Part shown: positions 22,489 through 30,443 of the stretch, one piece after another
Position numbering within the stretch: position 1 is the first letter of the stretch
How the letters are laid out: each line of letters begins with the position of its first letter
Source of the DNA: an uncultured Collinsella sp.
Lineage (GTDB): Bacteria; Actinomycetota; Coriobacteriia; Coriobacteriales; Coriobacteriaceae
NCBI GenBank assembly: GCA_900544205.1
Contig: UQUG01000011.1
Coordinates: 1 to 38,397, forward strand
DNA: 38,397 nt
Reading direction: 5' to 3'
Program-made: the position numbers and the translations under genes
The notes under the pieces: model-generated
The model's database searches: none
Told to the model about the DNA's origin: nothing
The model's input: only the letters and a program-made list of their open reading frames with translations

Positions 22489-23451
22489 ATGTCCGAAACC
22501 GGTCTGCTGCCGGCTTATCTGATCGTCGGTACCGATGGCGTCAAACGCGACCACGCCGTCTCGCGTATGAAAGCTCGCTTGGAAAAGTCGGGTATGGTTG
22601 AGTTCAACCTCGATGAACGCGACATGACGAAAGATCCCGATATCGAGTCGATCATCGGCTCGCTCAATACCTTTCCCATGGGTAGCGAGTTTCGCCTGGT
22701 GATCCTCGACGGCTGCTCCAAGCTTGCCAAGGCGGTCTCGGAACCGCTCGTCGAGTACCTCGCAAGTCCCAGCCCCACGACGGTCTGTCTTATTATCGCC
22801 GACTCACTTGCCAAGAATACGCGCCTGTATAAGGCAATCGCCAAGGTCGACAAGAAGGCTATCGTCGATTGCTCGGGTACCAAGCGCTGGGAACTGCCGC
22901 GCCGCGTTCAGCAGATGGCGACGCAGCACGGTAAGTCCATCTCGACGGCTGCTGCCGAGGAGCTCGTTTCGCGTTCGGGCGAAAACACGCGCATGCTCGA
23001 TAATGACCTGGCAAAGCTCGCCCAGATGGTCGAGGCGCCCCAGATTGAGCTTGCCGACGTGGAGCGTTGGATCGTGCGTACGGCCGAGGTTCAGCCCTGG
23101 GACTTTCTCAACGCCGTCTCGGCTCGCGATATGCGGCGTTCGCTCGAGCTCTTTAAGCTTCTGCCCTCCAAGAGCTACGTGTGGACCTACACGCTGCTAT
23201 GCGGTCGCATTCGTGAGCTGATCGTCGCCAAGGCGCTCGATGGGCGTGGACAGGGGCGTGAGCTCGCCGCGACGCTCAAGCTTCAGGCCTGGCAGGTCAA
23301 GAATCACCTTACCTGGGCGCGTCGTTTTTCGATGTCCGAGCTCGTCGCCGCCCTCGAGGGCGCCGTCGATGTGGAACTCGCGCTCAAGGGTTCGTCCGAT
23401 TCGGAGACCGCGCTTTTGCTCTGGATTACGAACATCTTGAGAAAATCGTGA
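22489..23451 (+). CDS. holA: DNA polymerase III delta subunit
   Basis: A 320-residue clamp-loader subunit that opens the beta clamp. Seen: N-terminal PAYLIVGTDGVKRDHAVSRM, the segment FRLVILDGCSKLAKAVSEPL, the three-domain HolA layout and a C-terminal collar region ending in ALLLWITNILRKS. ATG 22489 has GAGGGGAG directly upstream, better than the earlier in-frame ATG 22447, which lies in the promoter region. The comEC-holA-rpsT order is a widely conserved neighbourhood and supports the call. Confidence 0.93.
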   Translation: MSETGLLPAYLIVGTDGVKRDHAVSRMKARLEKSGMVEFNLDERDMTKDPDIESIIGSLNTFPMGSEFRLVILDGCSKLAKAVSEPLVEYLASPSPTTVCLIIADSLAKNTRLYKAIAKVDKKAIVDCSGTKRWELPRRVQQMATQHGKSISTAAAEELVSRSGENTRMLDNDLAKLAQMVEAPQIELADVERWIVRTAEVQPWDFLNAVSARDMRRSLELFKLLPSKSYVWTYTLLCGRIRELIVAKALDGRGQGRELAATLKLQAWQVKNHLTWARRFSMSELVAALEGAVDVELALKGSSDSETALLLWITNILRKS

Positions 23452-23500
23452 TGATACCTGCCTATTTGACAAATTCGTTCTATCCCTTTGAGGGGGAGCG

Positions 23501-23509
23501 TGCTATAGT
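23501..23509 (+). promoter_or_regulatory. rpsT promoter, extended -10 TGCTATAGT
   Basis: Identical to the rpmB extended -10. A perfect TTGACA lies at 23466-23471, but it is 32 bases upstream of TATAGT, too far to serve as its -35. Transcription would start near 23516, giving a leader of about 70 bases. Confidence 0.6.
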
Positions 23510-23519
23510 AGGCGCTTGC

Positions 23520-23557
23520 ATGACCTCACCGTGTCTCAGAGGTGTCATACATTTTTT
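23520..23557 (+). promoter_or_regulatory. Terminator-like hairpin in the rpsT leader
   Basis: ATGACCTC (23520-23527) pairs with GAGGTGTCAT (23539-23548) with a 2-base bulge, followed by a run of six T (23552-23557). It lies between promoter and gene, so it looks like a transcription attenuator for S20, or a premature end that gives a short RNA. Ribosomal protein autoregulation is known for S20 in E. coli, but by translation. Confidence 0.5.
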
Positions 23558-23584
23558 GCAAGGAACTCGAAAGGAACTCCAGAA

Positions 23585-23851
23585 GTGGCAAACATCAAGT
23601 CTCAGAAGAAGCGTATCCGCACCAATGAGGCAGCTCGCATGCGTAACAAGGCTGTCAAGTCCGAGCTCAAGACGCTGACCAAGCACGTCCAGTCCGCCGT
23701 CGCCGAGGGCGACGCCGAGAAGGCCCAGGCTGCCCTCAAGACCGTCACCAAGCGTCTCGACATGGCTGCCGCTAAGCATGTCATCCACAAGAACCAGGCT
23801 TCCAACCGCAAGTCCGGTCTTGCCAAGCTCGTGAACAGCATCAACGCTTAA
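23585..23851 (+). CDS. rpsT: 30S ribosomal protein bS20
   Basis: An 88-residue basic helical protein that binds 16S rRNA early in assembly. Seen: ANIKSQKKRIRTNEAARMRN at the N-terminus and AAKHVIHKNQASNRKSGLAK near the C-terminus. GTG 23585 is chosen because family members begin with (M)ANIKSQ and AAAGGAA lies upstream. It has its own promoter and a strong terminator. Confidence 0.97.
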   Translation: MANIKSQKKRIRTNEAARMRNKAVKSELKTLTKHVQSAVAEGDAEKAQAALKTVTKRLDMAAAKHVIHKNQASNRKSGLAKLVNSINA

Positions 23852-23885
23852 GTTGTAAATTTCACACCACACAGATTACGCGCAT

Positions 23886-23922
23886 AAATGGAGCCTGTTT
23901 TATGGAACAGGCTCCATTTTTT
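23886..23922 (+). terminator. Intrinsic terminator of rpsT
   Basis: AAATGGAGCCTGTT (23886-23899) and AACAGGCTCCATTT (23906-23919) pair perfectly over 14 bp around a 6-base loop; T-run 23917-23922. An ATG inside the left arm opens the lepA frame early but is clearly not the lepA start. Confidence 0.95.
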
Positions 23923-23934
23923 GTACCGCTCGGG

Positions 23935-23940
23935 TAAGAT
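23935..23940 (+). promoter_or_regulatory. lepA -10 element (leaderless arrangement)
   Basis: TAAGAT, preceded by CCGCTCGGG, ends 7 bases before the lepA ATG. A start site at normal spacing would fall on or next to the ATG, and there is no Shine-Dalgarno, so the transcript may be leaderless. The same CCGCTCGGGTA block precedes the first dnaJ (28045-28055). Confidence 0.5.
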
Positions 23941-23947
23941 AGTCCGC

Positions 23948-25759
23948 ATGAATACTTCAATTGACATTTCCCACATCCGCAACTTCTCGATCGTTGCACA
24001 TATCGACCATGGCAAGTCCACGATCAGTGACCGCATCCTCGAGCTCACCCATACCGTCGATGAGCGCGACATGGAGTCGCAGCTGCTCGACACCATGGAC
24101 ATCGAGCGCGAGCGCGGCATCACGATCAAGTCCAATGCCGTCCGCGTGTCCTATGACGCCGACGACGGCGAGACGTATCAGTTCAACCTGATCGATACGC
24201 CGGGCCACGTGGACTTCACCTACGAGGTCTCGCGTTCGCTGGCCGCTTGCGAGGGCGCGGTGCTCGTCGTGGACGCCACTCAGGGCGTTGAGGCGCAGAC
24301 CGTTTCCAACGCGACGCTCGCCATGAACGCCAACTTGGACATTGTTCCGGCCATCAACAAGATCGACCTTCCCTCGGCGCACCCCGACGAGGTTAAGACC
24401 GAGATCGAAGACGATCTGGCCATTCCCGCCGACGATGCCGTGTGCGTGTCGGGCAAGACTGGCGAGGGCATCCACGATCTGCTGGAGTTCATCGTCTTTT
24501 TGATCTCGCCTCCCAAGGGCGATGCAAATGGCCCTCTCAAGGCACTTATTCTGGATTCGTACTTCGATGAGTACCGCGGCGTCGTCGCCACGGTGCGCGT
24601 CTTTGACGGTTCCATCAAAAAGGGCGATACCCTGCGCATGATGCAGGCCAAGGGCGACTTCTTGGTCGACGGCGTGGGTGTCAAGCGCCCTGCCGAGACG
24701 CCGGTCGATGCTCTGACCGTCGGCGAGGTTGGCTATGTGGTCACGGGTCTGAAGGACCCCGAGGCCGTGCGCGTGGGCGATACCCTTACGTGGGCTTCGA
24801 ACCCCTGCCCCGAGCCGCTGCCGGGCTACCGCGAGGCCAAACCCATGGTCTACACGGGCCTGTTCCCCATCGACAACAAGGACTACGAGAACCTGCGCGA
24901 CGCGCTCGATAAGCTGCACGTCAACGATCCGTCGTTGGTGTGGGAGCCTGAGACGTCGGTGGCGCTGGGCTTTGGCTTCCGAGTGGGCTTCCTGGGCCTG
25001 CTTCACATGGAGGTCGTCAAGGAGCGCCTGGAGCGCGAGTTCAATCTGGACCTGATCGCCACGAGCCCCTCGGTCGACTACCACGTGTACAAGACTGACG
25101 GCGAGATGATCGATGTCCGCAGCCCGCAAGATCTGCCCGAGGCCACGCGCATCGAGCGTATCGAAGAGCCTTACCTCAAGGCAAAGATCATCTGCCCGCC
25201 CGAGTATACGGGTGCCGTCATGCAGCTCGCTATCGAGCACCGTGGCGTCACGACCGATATGATTCACCTGACGAGCAAATCGGTCGAGATGCGCTTTGAT
25301 ATGCCGCTCGCCGAGCTCATCTTGGACTTCTTCGATCAGCTCAAGAGCCGCACCAAGGGTTACGCCTCGCTCGACTACGAGTTCAACGAATATCGCCCCT
25401 CCGAGCTCGTCAAGCTCGACATCCTGCTTTCGGGCGACGAGGTGGACGCGCTGTCGTTTATCGTGCACAAGGATAAGGCCTACGGTCTTGCCCGCGGCCT
25501 GTGCGACAAGCTCAAGGAGATCATTCCGCGTCAGCTGTTCGAGGTGCCTATCCAGGGTGCCATCGGCAACAAGATCATTGCCCGCTCCACCGTTAAGGCA
25601 CGCCGCAAGGACGTGCTGGCCAAGTGCTACGGCGGCGATATCTCGCGAAAGCGCAAGCTGCTCGAGAAGCAGAAAGAGGGCAAGAAGCGCATGAAGGCCA
25701 TCGGCTCGGTTGAGGTTCCGCAGGAGGCCTTTATGGCGATTCTCAAGGTGGACGAGTAG
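23948..25759 (+). CDS. lepA: Elongation factor 4 (LepA), ribosome-associated GTPase
   Basis: A 603-residue translational GTPase implicated in back-translocation and 30S biogenesis. Seen: G1 AHIDHGKS (residues 17-24), RERGITIKSNAV switch region, G3 DTPGHVDF, G4 NKIDLPSA, an EF-G-like elbow (domain V) and the unique LepA C-terminal domain ending in KRMKAIGSVEVPQEAFMAIL. ATG 23948 matches family N-termini (IRNFSIVAHIDHGK). There is no ribosome-binding site, and a -10 element sits 8 bases upstream. dus and hemW follow closely, a common order after lepA. Confidence 0.97.
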   Translation: MNTSIDISHIRNFSIVAHIDHGKSTISDRILELTHTVDERDMESQLLDTMDIERERGITIKSNAVRVSYDADDGETYQFNLIDTPGHVDFTYEVSRSLAACEGAVLVVDATQGVEAQTVSNATLAMNANLDIVPAINKIDLPSAHPDEVKTEIEDDLAIPADDAVCVSGKTGEGIHDLLEFIVFLISPPKGDANGPLKALILDSYFDEYRGVVATVRVFDGSIKKGDTLRMMQAKGDFLVDGVGVKRPAETPVDALTVGEVGYVVTGLKDPEAVRVGDTLTWASNPCPEPLPGYREAKPMVYTGLFPIDNKDYENLRDALDKLHVNDPSLVWEPETSVALGFGFRVGFLGLLHMEVVKERLEREFNLDLIATSPSVDYHVYKTDGEMIDVRSPQDLPEATRIERIEEPYLKAKIICPPEYTGAVMQLAIEHRGVTTDMIHLTSKSVEMRFDMPLAELILDFFDQLKSRTKGYASLDYEFNEYRPSELVKLDILLSGDEVDALSFIVHKDKAYGLARGLCDKLKEIIPRQLFEVPIQGAIGNKIIARSTVKARRKDVLAKCYGGDISRKRKLLEKQKEGKKRMKAIGSVEVPQEAFMAILKVDE

Positions 25760-25763
25760 GTCC

Positions 25764-26807
25764 ATGGCGCTTTCTGAATACAGCAAGCGGCTGCTGGGCG
25801 CCTATGCCGAGCAGCCGTTCCTTATGGCTCCCATGGCGGGCGTAACCGACCCCGCCTATCGCATCATGTGTCGCCGCCGCGGCGCCAACTTTGCCTACAG
25901 CGAGATGGTGAGCGTTGCAGGCCTTGCCTATGCCAGCAACAAGACGTGGCGCCTGGTGCTGCCGGCCGACGAGGAACAGCAGATTTGCGTGCAGCTCTTT
26001 GGTTCCAAGCCCGATCAGTTTGCGAGTGCCGTCGCTGCCGTCGAGGAACGCGTGGGCGATCGCCTGTCATTGATTGATATCAACATGGCCTGTCCGGCTC
26101 GCAAGGTCGTTACCAAGGGCGAGGGCTCGGCGCTTATGCGCACGCCTGATCTGGCCGAGAAGATTGTCGAGGCAGCGGTGGGCGCGGCGCATGTTCCCGT
26201 GACTGTGAAGATCCGCAAGGGTTTTTATGCCGAGGACCGCAATGCCGCAACGTTTGCCCAGATGCTCGAAGGGGCGGGCGCCGCTGCGGTTGCCGTGCAC
26301 GGTCGTTGTGCCACGCAGCTCTATACGGGCCAGGCCGATTGGTCTGTCGTCGATGAGGTTGCCGAAGCCGTCGAGATTCCCGTGATTGGTTCGGGCGATG
26401 TGTTCTCGGCCGAGGACGCTGCTGAGCATCTGAGCGGTTCGGGTGCCAGCGCGGTGTTTATTGCGCGCGGTATCTACGGCAATCCCTGGGTGTTCGGCGA
26501 TGCACGCGCCCTTGCACTCGATGGCACGCCGGTTCCTTCTCGCTCCTCGGTCGAGCGCCTGGAGGCCCTGCGTGAGCACCTGACGTTGACGCACGAGCTT
26601 CTGCCGCTTATGTCGCGCGCCCGTACGTATGCAAGCTGGTACTTAAAGGGTATGCCCCATGCCGCCGCCTGGCGCGCTCAGGTGGTGCGTTGCTCCACGT
26701 ACGAGGAGTTTATGGCGCTGGTCGATGATATCGAGCGCGACGTGGTGGCCTGCGAGGCCGCCCTTGCCACCGGCGAATCGGTGCCCGCTCATCCGCTGGA
26801 GGCCTAA
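25764..26807 (+). CDS. dusB: tRNA-dihydrouridine synthase (DusB-type)
   Basis: A 347-residue FMN enzyme that reduces uridines in tRNA D-loops with NADPH. Seen: N-terminal MAPMAGVTDPAYR, VQLFGSKP, the catalytic cysteine in INMACPARKV (Cys110), the VKIRKGF phosphate/FMN segment, VHGRCATQLYTG and IGSGDVFSAEDA. It starts 4 bases after the lepA stop, with a weak ribosome-binding site (TAGG). The Dus family is certain; the DusB label rests on general similarity of a single-copy Gram-positive type and is less certain. Confidence 0.93.
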   Translation: MALSEYSKRLLGAYAEQPFLMAPMAGVTDPAYRIMCRRRGANFAYSEMVSVAGLAYASNKTWRLVLPADEEQQICVQLFGSKPDQFASAVAAVEERVGDRLSLIDINMACPARKVVTKGEGSALMRTPDLAEKIVEAAVGAAHVPVTVKIRKGFYAEDRNAATFAQMLEGAGAAAVAVHGRCATQLYTGQADWSVVDEVAEAVEIPVIGSGDVFSAEDAAEHLSGSGASAVFIARGIYGNPWVFGDARALALDGTPVPSRSSVERLEALREHLTLTHELLPLMSRARTYASWYLKGMPHAAAWRAQVVRCSTYEEFMALVDDIERDVVACEAALATGESVPAHPLEA

Positions 26808-26809
26808 CG

Positions 26810-28042
26810 GTGGCCGTTGCCGCGCTGTATGTGCACGTGCCGTTTTGCGCTCAAAAATGCCGCTATTGCGACTTTGACTCGCAAAGCGTGGCCCCGTGCG
26901 ACCTGGATGCTGCGCTCGATGCCTATTTTGAGCACCTGTATACGCGGCTCGATGCCTTTGGCAACGCTGGGGCACTCAGGCAGATCCGCACTGTCTACGT
27001 AGGCGGCGGCACGCCGTCGCTGGCAGGGGAGCGCCTCGTGAAACTTGCCCGTCGTATCTCCATGTGGTGCAAGCCCGTTGAGTTTACTTGTGAAGCCAAT
27101 CCAGAATCGCTGACGGCTGGGCTCGCCACCGCGCTTGACGAGGCAGGTGTCACGCGCATCTCTCTGGGCGTGCAGACGCTGGACAATACCGAGTTGGCTG
27201 TCATTGGCCGTATCCATGATGCCGAACGGGCGCTTGAGGCTATCGCGACGGTGAAGGATGTTGGGCTCGATGTTTCGTGCGACCTTATGTGTGGGCTTCC
27301 CGGACAGACTATGGCGAGCTGGCAGTACACGCTCGATGGCGCGCTTGCGGCGGCCCCGCACCATGTGTCGGTCTATCCACTCACGCTCGAGGAGGGGACG
27401 CCCCTCTATCGCATGGCGTGCCGCGATGAGTCGCTCGAGCCCGATGAGGATTTCCAAGCCGCATGCATGGACGTTGCGCGCGAGCGGCTGAGTTCGGCGG
27501 GCTACCATCCGTATGAGGTGGCGAGCTACGCGCTCGATGGGCATGAATGCGCCCACAACATTGCCTATTGGACCGGACAGGGCTATTTGGGTTTGGGTCG
27601 TTCTGCCGCCGGTATGCTCGACGCCGAGGATTTCGATCGCTTGGCCGGGCTGTTTCCTGACGTTCCCGCTCGTGGCGATGCGCATCGCGTGCGACTGGTG
27701 CAACGTGACGATGGCGCTACAGCGTTTGAGGCCGAGTACCTGTCGCATTGCGAGGCGGCGGCCGAGGATTTGATGCTCGCCTGCCGCATGACGCGTGGCA
27801 TTGGGCCCGAACTGTTGGTTCACTCGGCAAGCGTGATTGCTGCAGACGAACTGGCGGCGGCCTGCGACCGTGCGCTCGAGTTGGACCTTGCCACCTGGGT
27901 GCCCGATCATGTTGAAGGACATGCGGGGCGCGTCACCTCAAAAGACGTTATCGCAGGTCGCGCCCGCGCCCGTTTAGCGCCGACCCACCTGGGCTGGCTC
28001 GATGGAAATATGCTGTTCGAGCTGTTTTGGGGTCTAGCCTAG
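26810..28042 (+). CDS. hemW: Radical SAM coproporphyrinogen III oxidase-like heme chaperone HemW
   Basis: A 410-residue protein of the HemN/HemW radical SAM family. Seen: the cluster motif CAQKCRYCDF (Cys13, Cys17, Cys20), TVYVGGGTPSLA, FTCEANPES, the ISLGVQTLDN segment and the DLMCGLPGQT motif. The Cys-x3-Cys-x2-Cys-D-F form without the extra HemN cysteine favours HemW, a heme-binding chaperone, over a true CPO. GTG 26810 begins 2 bases after the dus stop with GGAGG upstream. hemW next to dnaJ is common (usually with hrcA, which is absent here). Confidence 0.92.
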   Translation: MAVAALYVHVPFCAQKCRYCDFDSQSVAPCDLDAALDAYFEHLYTRLDAFGNAGALRQIRTVYVGGGTPSLAGERLVKLARRISMWCKPVEFTCEANPESLTAGLATALDEAGVTRISLGVQTLDNTELAVIGRIHDAERALEAIATVKDVGLDVSCDLMCGLPGQTMASWQYTLDGALAAAPHHVSVYPLTLEEGTPLYRMACRDESLEPDEDFQAACMDVARERLSSAGYHPYEVASYALDGHECAHNIAYWTGQGYLGLGRSAAGMLDAEDFDRLAGLFPDVPARGDAHRVRLVQRDDGATAFEAEYLSHCEAAAEDLMLACRMTRGIGPELLVHSASVIAADELAAACDRALELDLATWVPDHVEGHAGRVTSKDVIAGRARARLAPTHLGWLDGNMLFELFWGLA

Positions 28043-28052
28043 GCCGCTCGGG

Positions 28053-28058
28053 TAGAAT
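28053..28058 (+). promoter_or_regulatory. Promoter -10 for the first dnaJ-like gene
   Basis: TAGAAT preceded by CCGCTCGGG, the same block as before lepA. No clear -35. The leader of about 36 bases contains GCAGGAGG. No CIRCE or HAIR heat-shock operator is visible. Confidence 0.45.
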
Positions 28059-28100
28059 TACCGCAATATATACGCTGCTGTGAGCAGGAGGTTGCCGCGC

Positions 28101-29204
28101 ATGGCGACGATGAACGAAAAAGATTACTACGAGATCTTGGGTGTCTCCAAGGACGCCACCTCGCGTGATATTCAAAAGGCTTTCCAGCAAAAGGCCCGCA
28201 AGCTCCATCCGGACGTCAATAAAGAGCCGGATGCCGAGGAAAAGTTTAAAGAGGTTTCCGAGGCCTACGCCGTGCTCTCGGACGAGCAGAAGCGTGCGCG
28301 TTACGACGCCATGCGGTCGGGTAATCCCTTTGCCGGTGCACCGACGGCTTCGCCCTATGGCGGTGGCTATGCCGGCAGCGCCGGTTACGGCAATCCCTTT
28401 GACGGCGGTTTCCCCTTCGGGGGCGCCTGGGGCCAGCCCCGTCGCGGCCAGGCGGCCTACAACCCCGAGAGTGGCGCCAACGTGGTCGTCGATATCAAGC
28501 TCGACGCCAAGGAGGCTAAGGGCGGTGCCCACAAGACCGTTCGCTACACCCGCTTTGACACCTGCGGACATTGTGGCGGATCGGGCTCCGTTTCGTCAGA
28601 GCATGCCCACACCTGTCCGAGCTGCGGTGGTCGCGGCCATATCGATGTCGACCTGTCTTTCCTGTTTGGTGCGGGCACGTTCCAGACGGTTTGTCCTGAG
28701 TGCGGCGGTTCCGGCAAGGTCGTTGCCGACCCGTGCCCCGATTGCGGTGGCAGCGGCCGTGTCCGTGTGACCTCCGAGCAGACGATTGAGTTTCCCGCCG
28801 GCACGCATGATGGCGACGAGGTGCGCGTCCCCAACATGGGTCACGCCGGCACGAACGGCGCTTCGGGCGGCGATCTGGTCGGTCGTGCGCACGTTGAGGC
28901 CGAGCGCCTGGAGGGTAAGGCTCGCACCGGCTTCTACCTCATGGGCATCATCGCTCCGTTTTTGGTGCTGTCGGCCATCTCGGGCGTGTTCTCCGCCTTC
29001 GCCATGATGTGCTTCATTCCGTTTGCCATGGGCTTGTTCATGGTGCTGTCGGACGGCGTGCTTCATCGCAGCCTGCTGTGGTGGAAGCGCGGCGCGATGC
29101 AGTTTGCCAATGGTTTTGCCAACGGCTTTATGTTTGCGCTCGTGTCGGTCTGGTTTGCGAGCTGCTCGCAGCAGGCCGTGCTTTCGCCCTACGGGATGCA
29201 ATAA
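28101..29204 (+). CDS. Membrane-anchored DnaJ-like protein (J domain, zinc fingers, truncated CTD, transmembrane tail)
   Basis: A 367-residue protein. Seen: J domain (about residues 8-72) with HPD at 36-38, a Gly/Phe/Tyr-rich linker (about 75-115), four zinc repeats CGHCGGSG, CPSCGGRG, CPECGGSG and CPDCGGSG (about 154-224), and the start of a substrate-binding C-terminal domain (IEFPAGTHDGDEVRVPNMG). The usual second C-terminal domain and dimerisation segment are missing. Instead, residues from about 276 are hydrophobic: a long double helix region (GIIAPFLVLSAISGVFSAFA then MMCFIPFAMGLFMVL) and a third segment (FANGFMFALVSVWFASC, about 338-354). It looks like a J-protein fixed to the membrane with its J domain in the cytoplasm, recruiting DnaK there. 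ATG 28101 has GGAGG upstream. A canonical dnaJ follows directly. The substrate is unknown. Confidence 0.85.
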   Translation: MATMNEKDYYEILGVSKDATSRDIQKAFQQKARKLHPDVNKEPDAEEKFKEVSEAYAVLSDEQKRARYDAMRSGNPFAGAPTASPYGGGYAGSAGYGNPFDGGFPFGGAWGQPRRGQAAYNPESGANVVVDIKLDAKEAKGGAHKTVRYTRFDTCGHCGGSGSVSSEHAHTCPSCGGRGHIDVDLSFLFGAGTFQTVCPECGGSGKVVADPCPDCGGSGRVRVTSEQTIEFPAGTHDGDEVRVPNMGHAGTNGASGGDLVGRAHVEAERLEGKARTGFYLMGIIAPFLVLSAISGVFSAFAMMCFIPFAMGLFMVLSDGVLHRSLLWWKRGAMQFANGFANGFMFALVSVWFASCSQQAVLSPYGMQ

Positions 29205-29218
29205 CATCAAACCCTCTG

Positions 29219-29246
29219 TTTGCGGCCGGCCCAGCTTGGGTATAGG
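29219..29246 (+). promoter_or_regulatory. Candidate promoter before canonical dnaJ
   Basis: TTTGCG (29219-29224), 16-base spacer, TATAGG (29241-29246). The match to consensus is modest. It would allow dnaJ expression independent of the upstream membrane form. Confidence 0.35.
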
Positions 29247-29285
29247 ACGCACTGTGACAATAATGAAAGTTGGAAGGATTCGGTC

Positions 29286-30434
29286 GTGTCGGAAAATAGG
29301 GATTACTACGAGGTACTTGGCGTTGACAAGGATGCCGACGCGCGGACGATCAAGCGCGCGTTTCTAAAGAAAGCCCGTACGGTACACCCGGATGTTTCGG
29401 ACGACCCCGAGGCCGAGGCCAAGTTCAAAGAGCTCAACGAGGCCTATTCCGTTCTTTCCGACGAGCAGAAGCGTGCTAACTACGACCGTTACGGTACCGC
29501 GGACGGCCCCGGTGGTTCTGGCTATGTCGACATCAACGATATCTTTGGTGGCATGGGCATGGACGACCTGTTCTCGTCGTTCTTTGGCGGTGGCGCCGGT
29601 GGTGGCGCTCGCAGCCGTCGCGAGCGCCGTCGCGGTCGCGATATGGCCATCTCCCTTTCGGTGACGCTCGAGGAGGCGGCGCTCGGCTGCAAAAAGACGA
29701 TCAGCTACGACCGCCTTGCCCCTTGCGATGACTGTAATGGTACCGGCAAGGCCGAGGGCGCGACCGAGAAGCAGTGCAGCCGCTGTCACGGCACAGGCTA
29801 TGTGACGACGGTCCAGCGTTCTTTCCTGGGCCAGGTTCAGTCCTCTTCGCCCTGTCCCGACTGCCACGGCGAAGGCACGGTCATCGATCATCCCTGCGAG
29901 ACTTGTGATGGCCAGGGCCGCACGCCTTCTCACGAAAAGATTGACATCGATATTCCCGCCGGTGTTTCGACCGGTCGCCAACTGCGCGTGAGTGGATTTG
30001 GAGAGGCCGGCCTTCGTGGCGAGCCGTCTGGTGACCTGATCGTCAACGTGCGTGTCGCCGACCACGAGCGTTTTAAGCGTAATGGCGATGACCTGTATCT
30101 GGTGAGCGATATCTCGATTGCGCAGGCCGCGCTCGGTTGCGAGATTGAGGTCGAGGGCATTATGCCTGACGAGGTCGTCAAGGTGTGTGTCCCCGCCGGC
30201 ACACAGTACGGTGACACCGTGAGCGTCAACAATTACGGCATGCCGCGAATCGGCGGCGGCGGTTCGCGCGGTCGTCTGGTCGTGCAGCTGCGCGTGGTCG
30301 TCCCCACCAATCTCTCCAACAAGCAGCGCGAGCTGCTTCGCGCCTTTGCCGACGAGATGGGCGATGACGTCGCATCCGGTAAGAAGTCGGTGACCGACCG
30401 TATCAAGAGTGCCCTCGACGACATCCTCGATTAA
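29286..30434 (+). CDS. dnaJ: Chaperone protein DnaJ (canonical)
   Basis: A 382-residue Hsp40 cochaperone that stimulates DnaK ATPase and presents unfolded proteins. Seen: J domain with HPD at residues 34-36, a Gly-rich linker (GGMGMDDLFSSFFGGGAGGG), four zinc repeats (CDDCNGTG, CSRCHGTG, CPDCHGEG, CETCDGQG), C-terminal domains I and II (DIDIPAGVSTGRQLRVSGFG and CVPAGTQYGDTVSVNNYGMP) and a dimerisation tail. Full-length and complete, unlike its upstream neighbour. GTG 29286 has GGAAGGA upstream. No grpE, dnaK or hspR is adjacent, so this is the hemW-linked dnaJ type. mtaB starts 9 bases downstream. Confidence 0.96.
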   Translation: MSENRDYYEVLGVDKDADARTIKRAFLKKARTVHPDVSDDPEAEAKFKELNEAYSVLSDEQKRANYDRYGTADGPGGSGYVDINDIFGGMGMDDLFSSFFGGGAGGGARSRRERRRGRDMAISLSVTLEEAALGCKKTISYDRLAPCDDCNGTGKAEGATEKQCSRCHGTGYVTTVQRSFLGQVQSSSPCPDCHGEGTVIDHPCETCDGQGRTPSHEKIDIDIPAGVSTGRQLRVSGFGEAGLRGEPSGDLIVNVRVADHERFKRNGDDLYLVSDISIAQAALGCEIEVEGIMPDEVVKVCVPAGTQYGDTVSVNNYGMPRIGGGGSRGRLVVQLRVVVPTNLSNKQRELLRAFADEMGDDVASGKKSVTDRIKSALDDILD

Positions 30435-30443
30435 GGAGCCCGT

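Noticed and set aside
23466..23471. Perfect TTGACA box upstream of rpsT
   Set aside because: It lies 32 bases from the TATAGT -10 and has no alternative -10 at 16-18 bases, so it is not a pair with this promoter.
23888..23947. Upstream ATG extending lepA by 20 codons
   Set aside because: The extension would translate the rpsT terminator hairpin; family N-termini begin at 23948.
28043..29285. CIRCE or HAIR heat-shock operators near the dnaJ genes
   Set aside because: Looked for TTAGCACTC-N9-GAGTGCTAA and CTTGAGT-N7-ACTCAAG patterns; none are present in the two upstream gaps.
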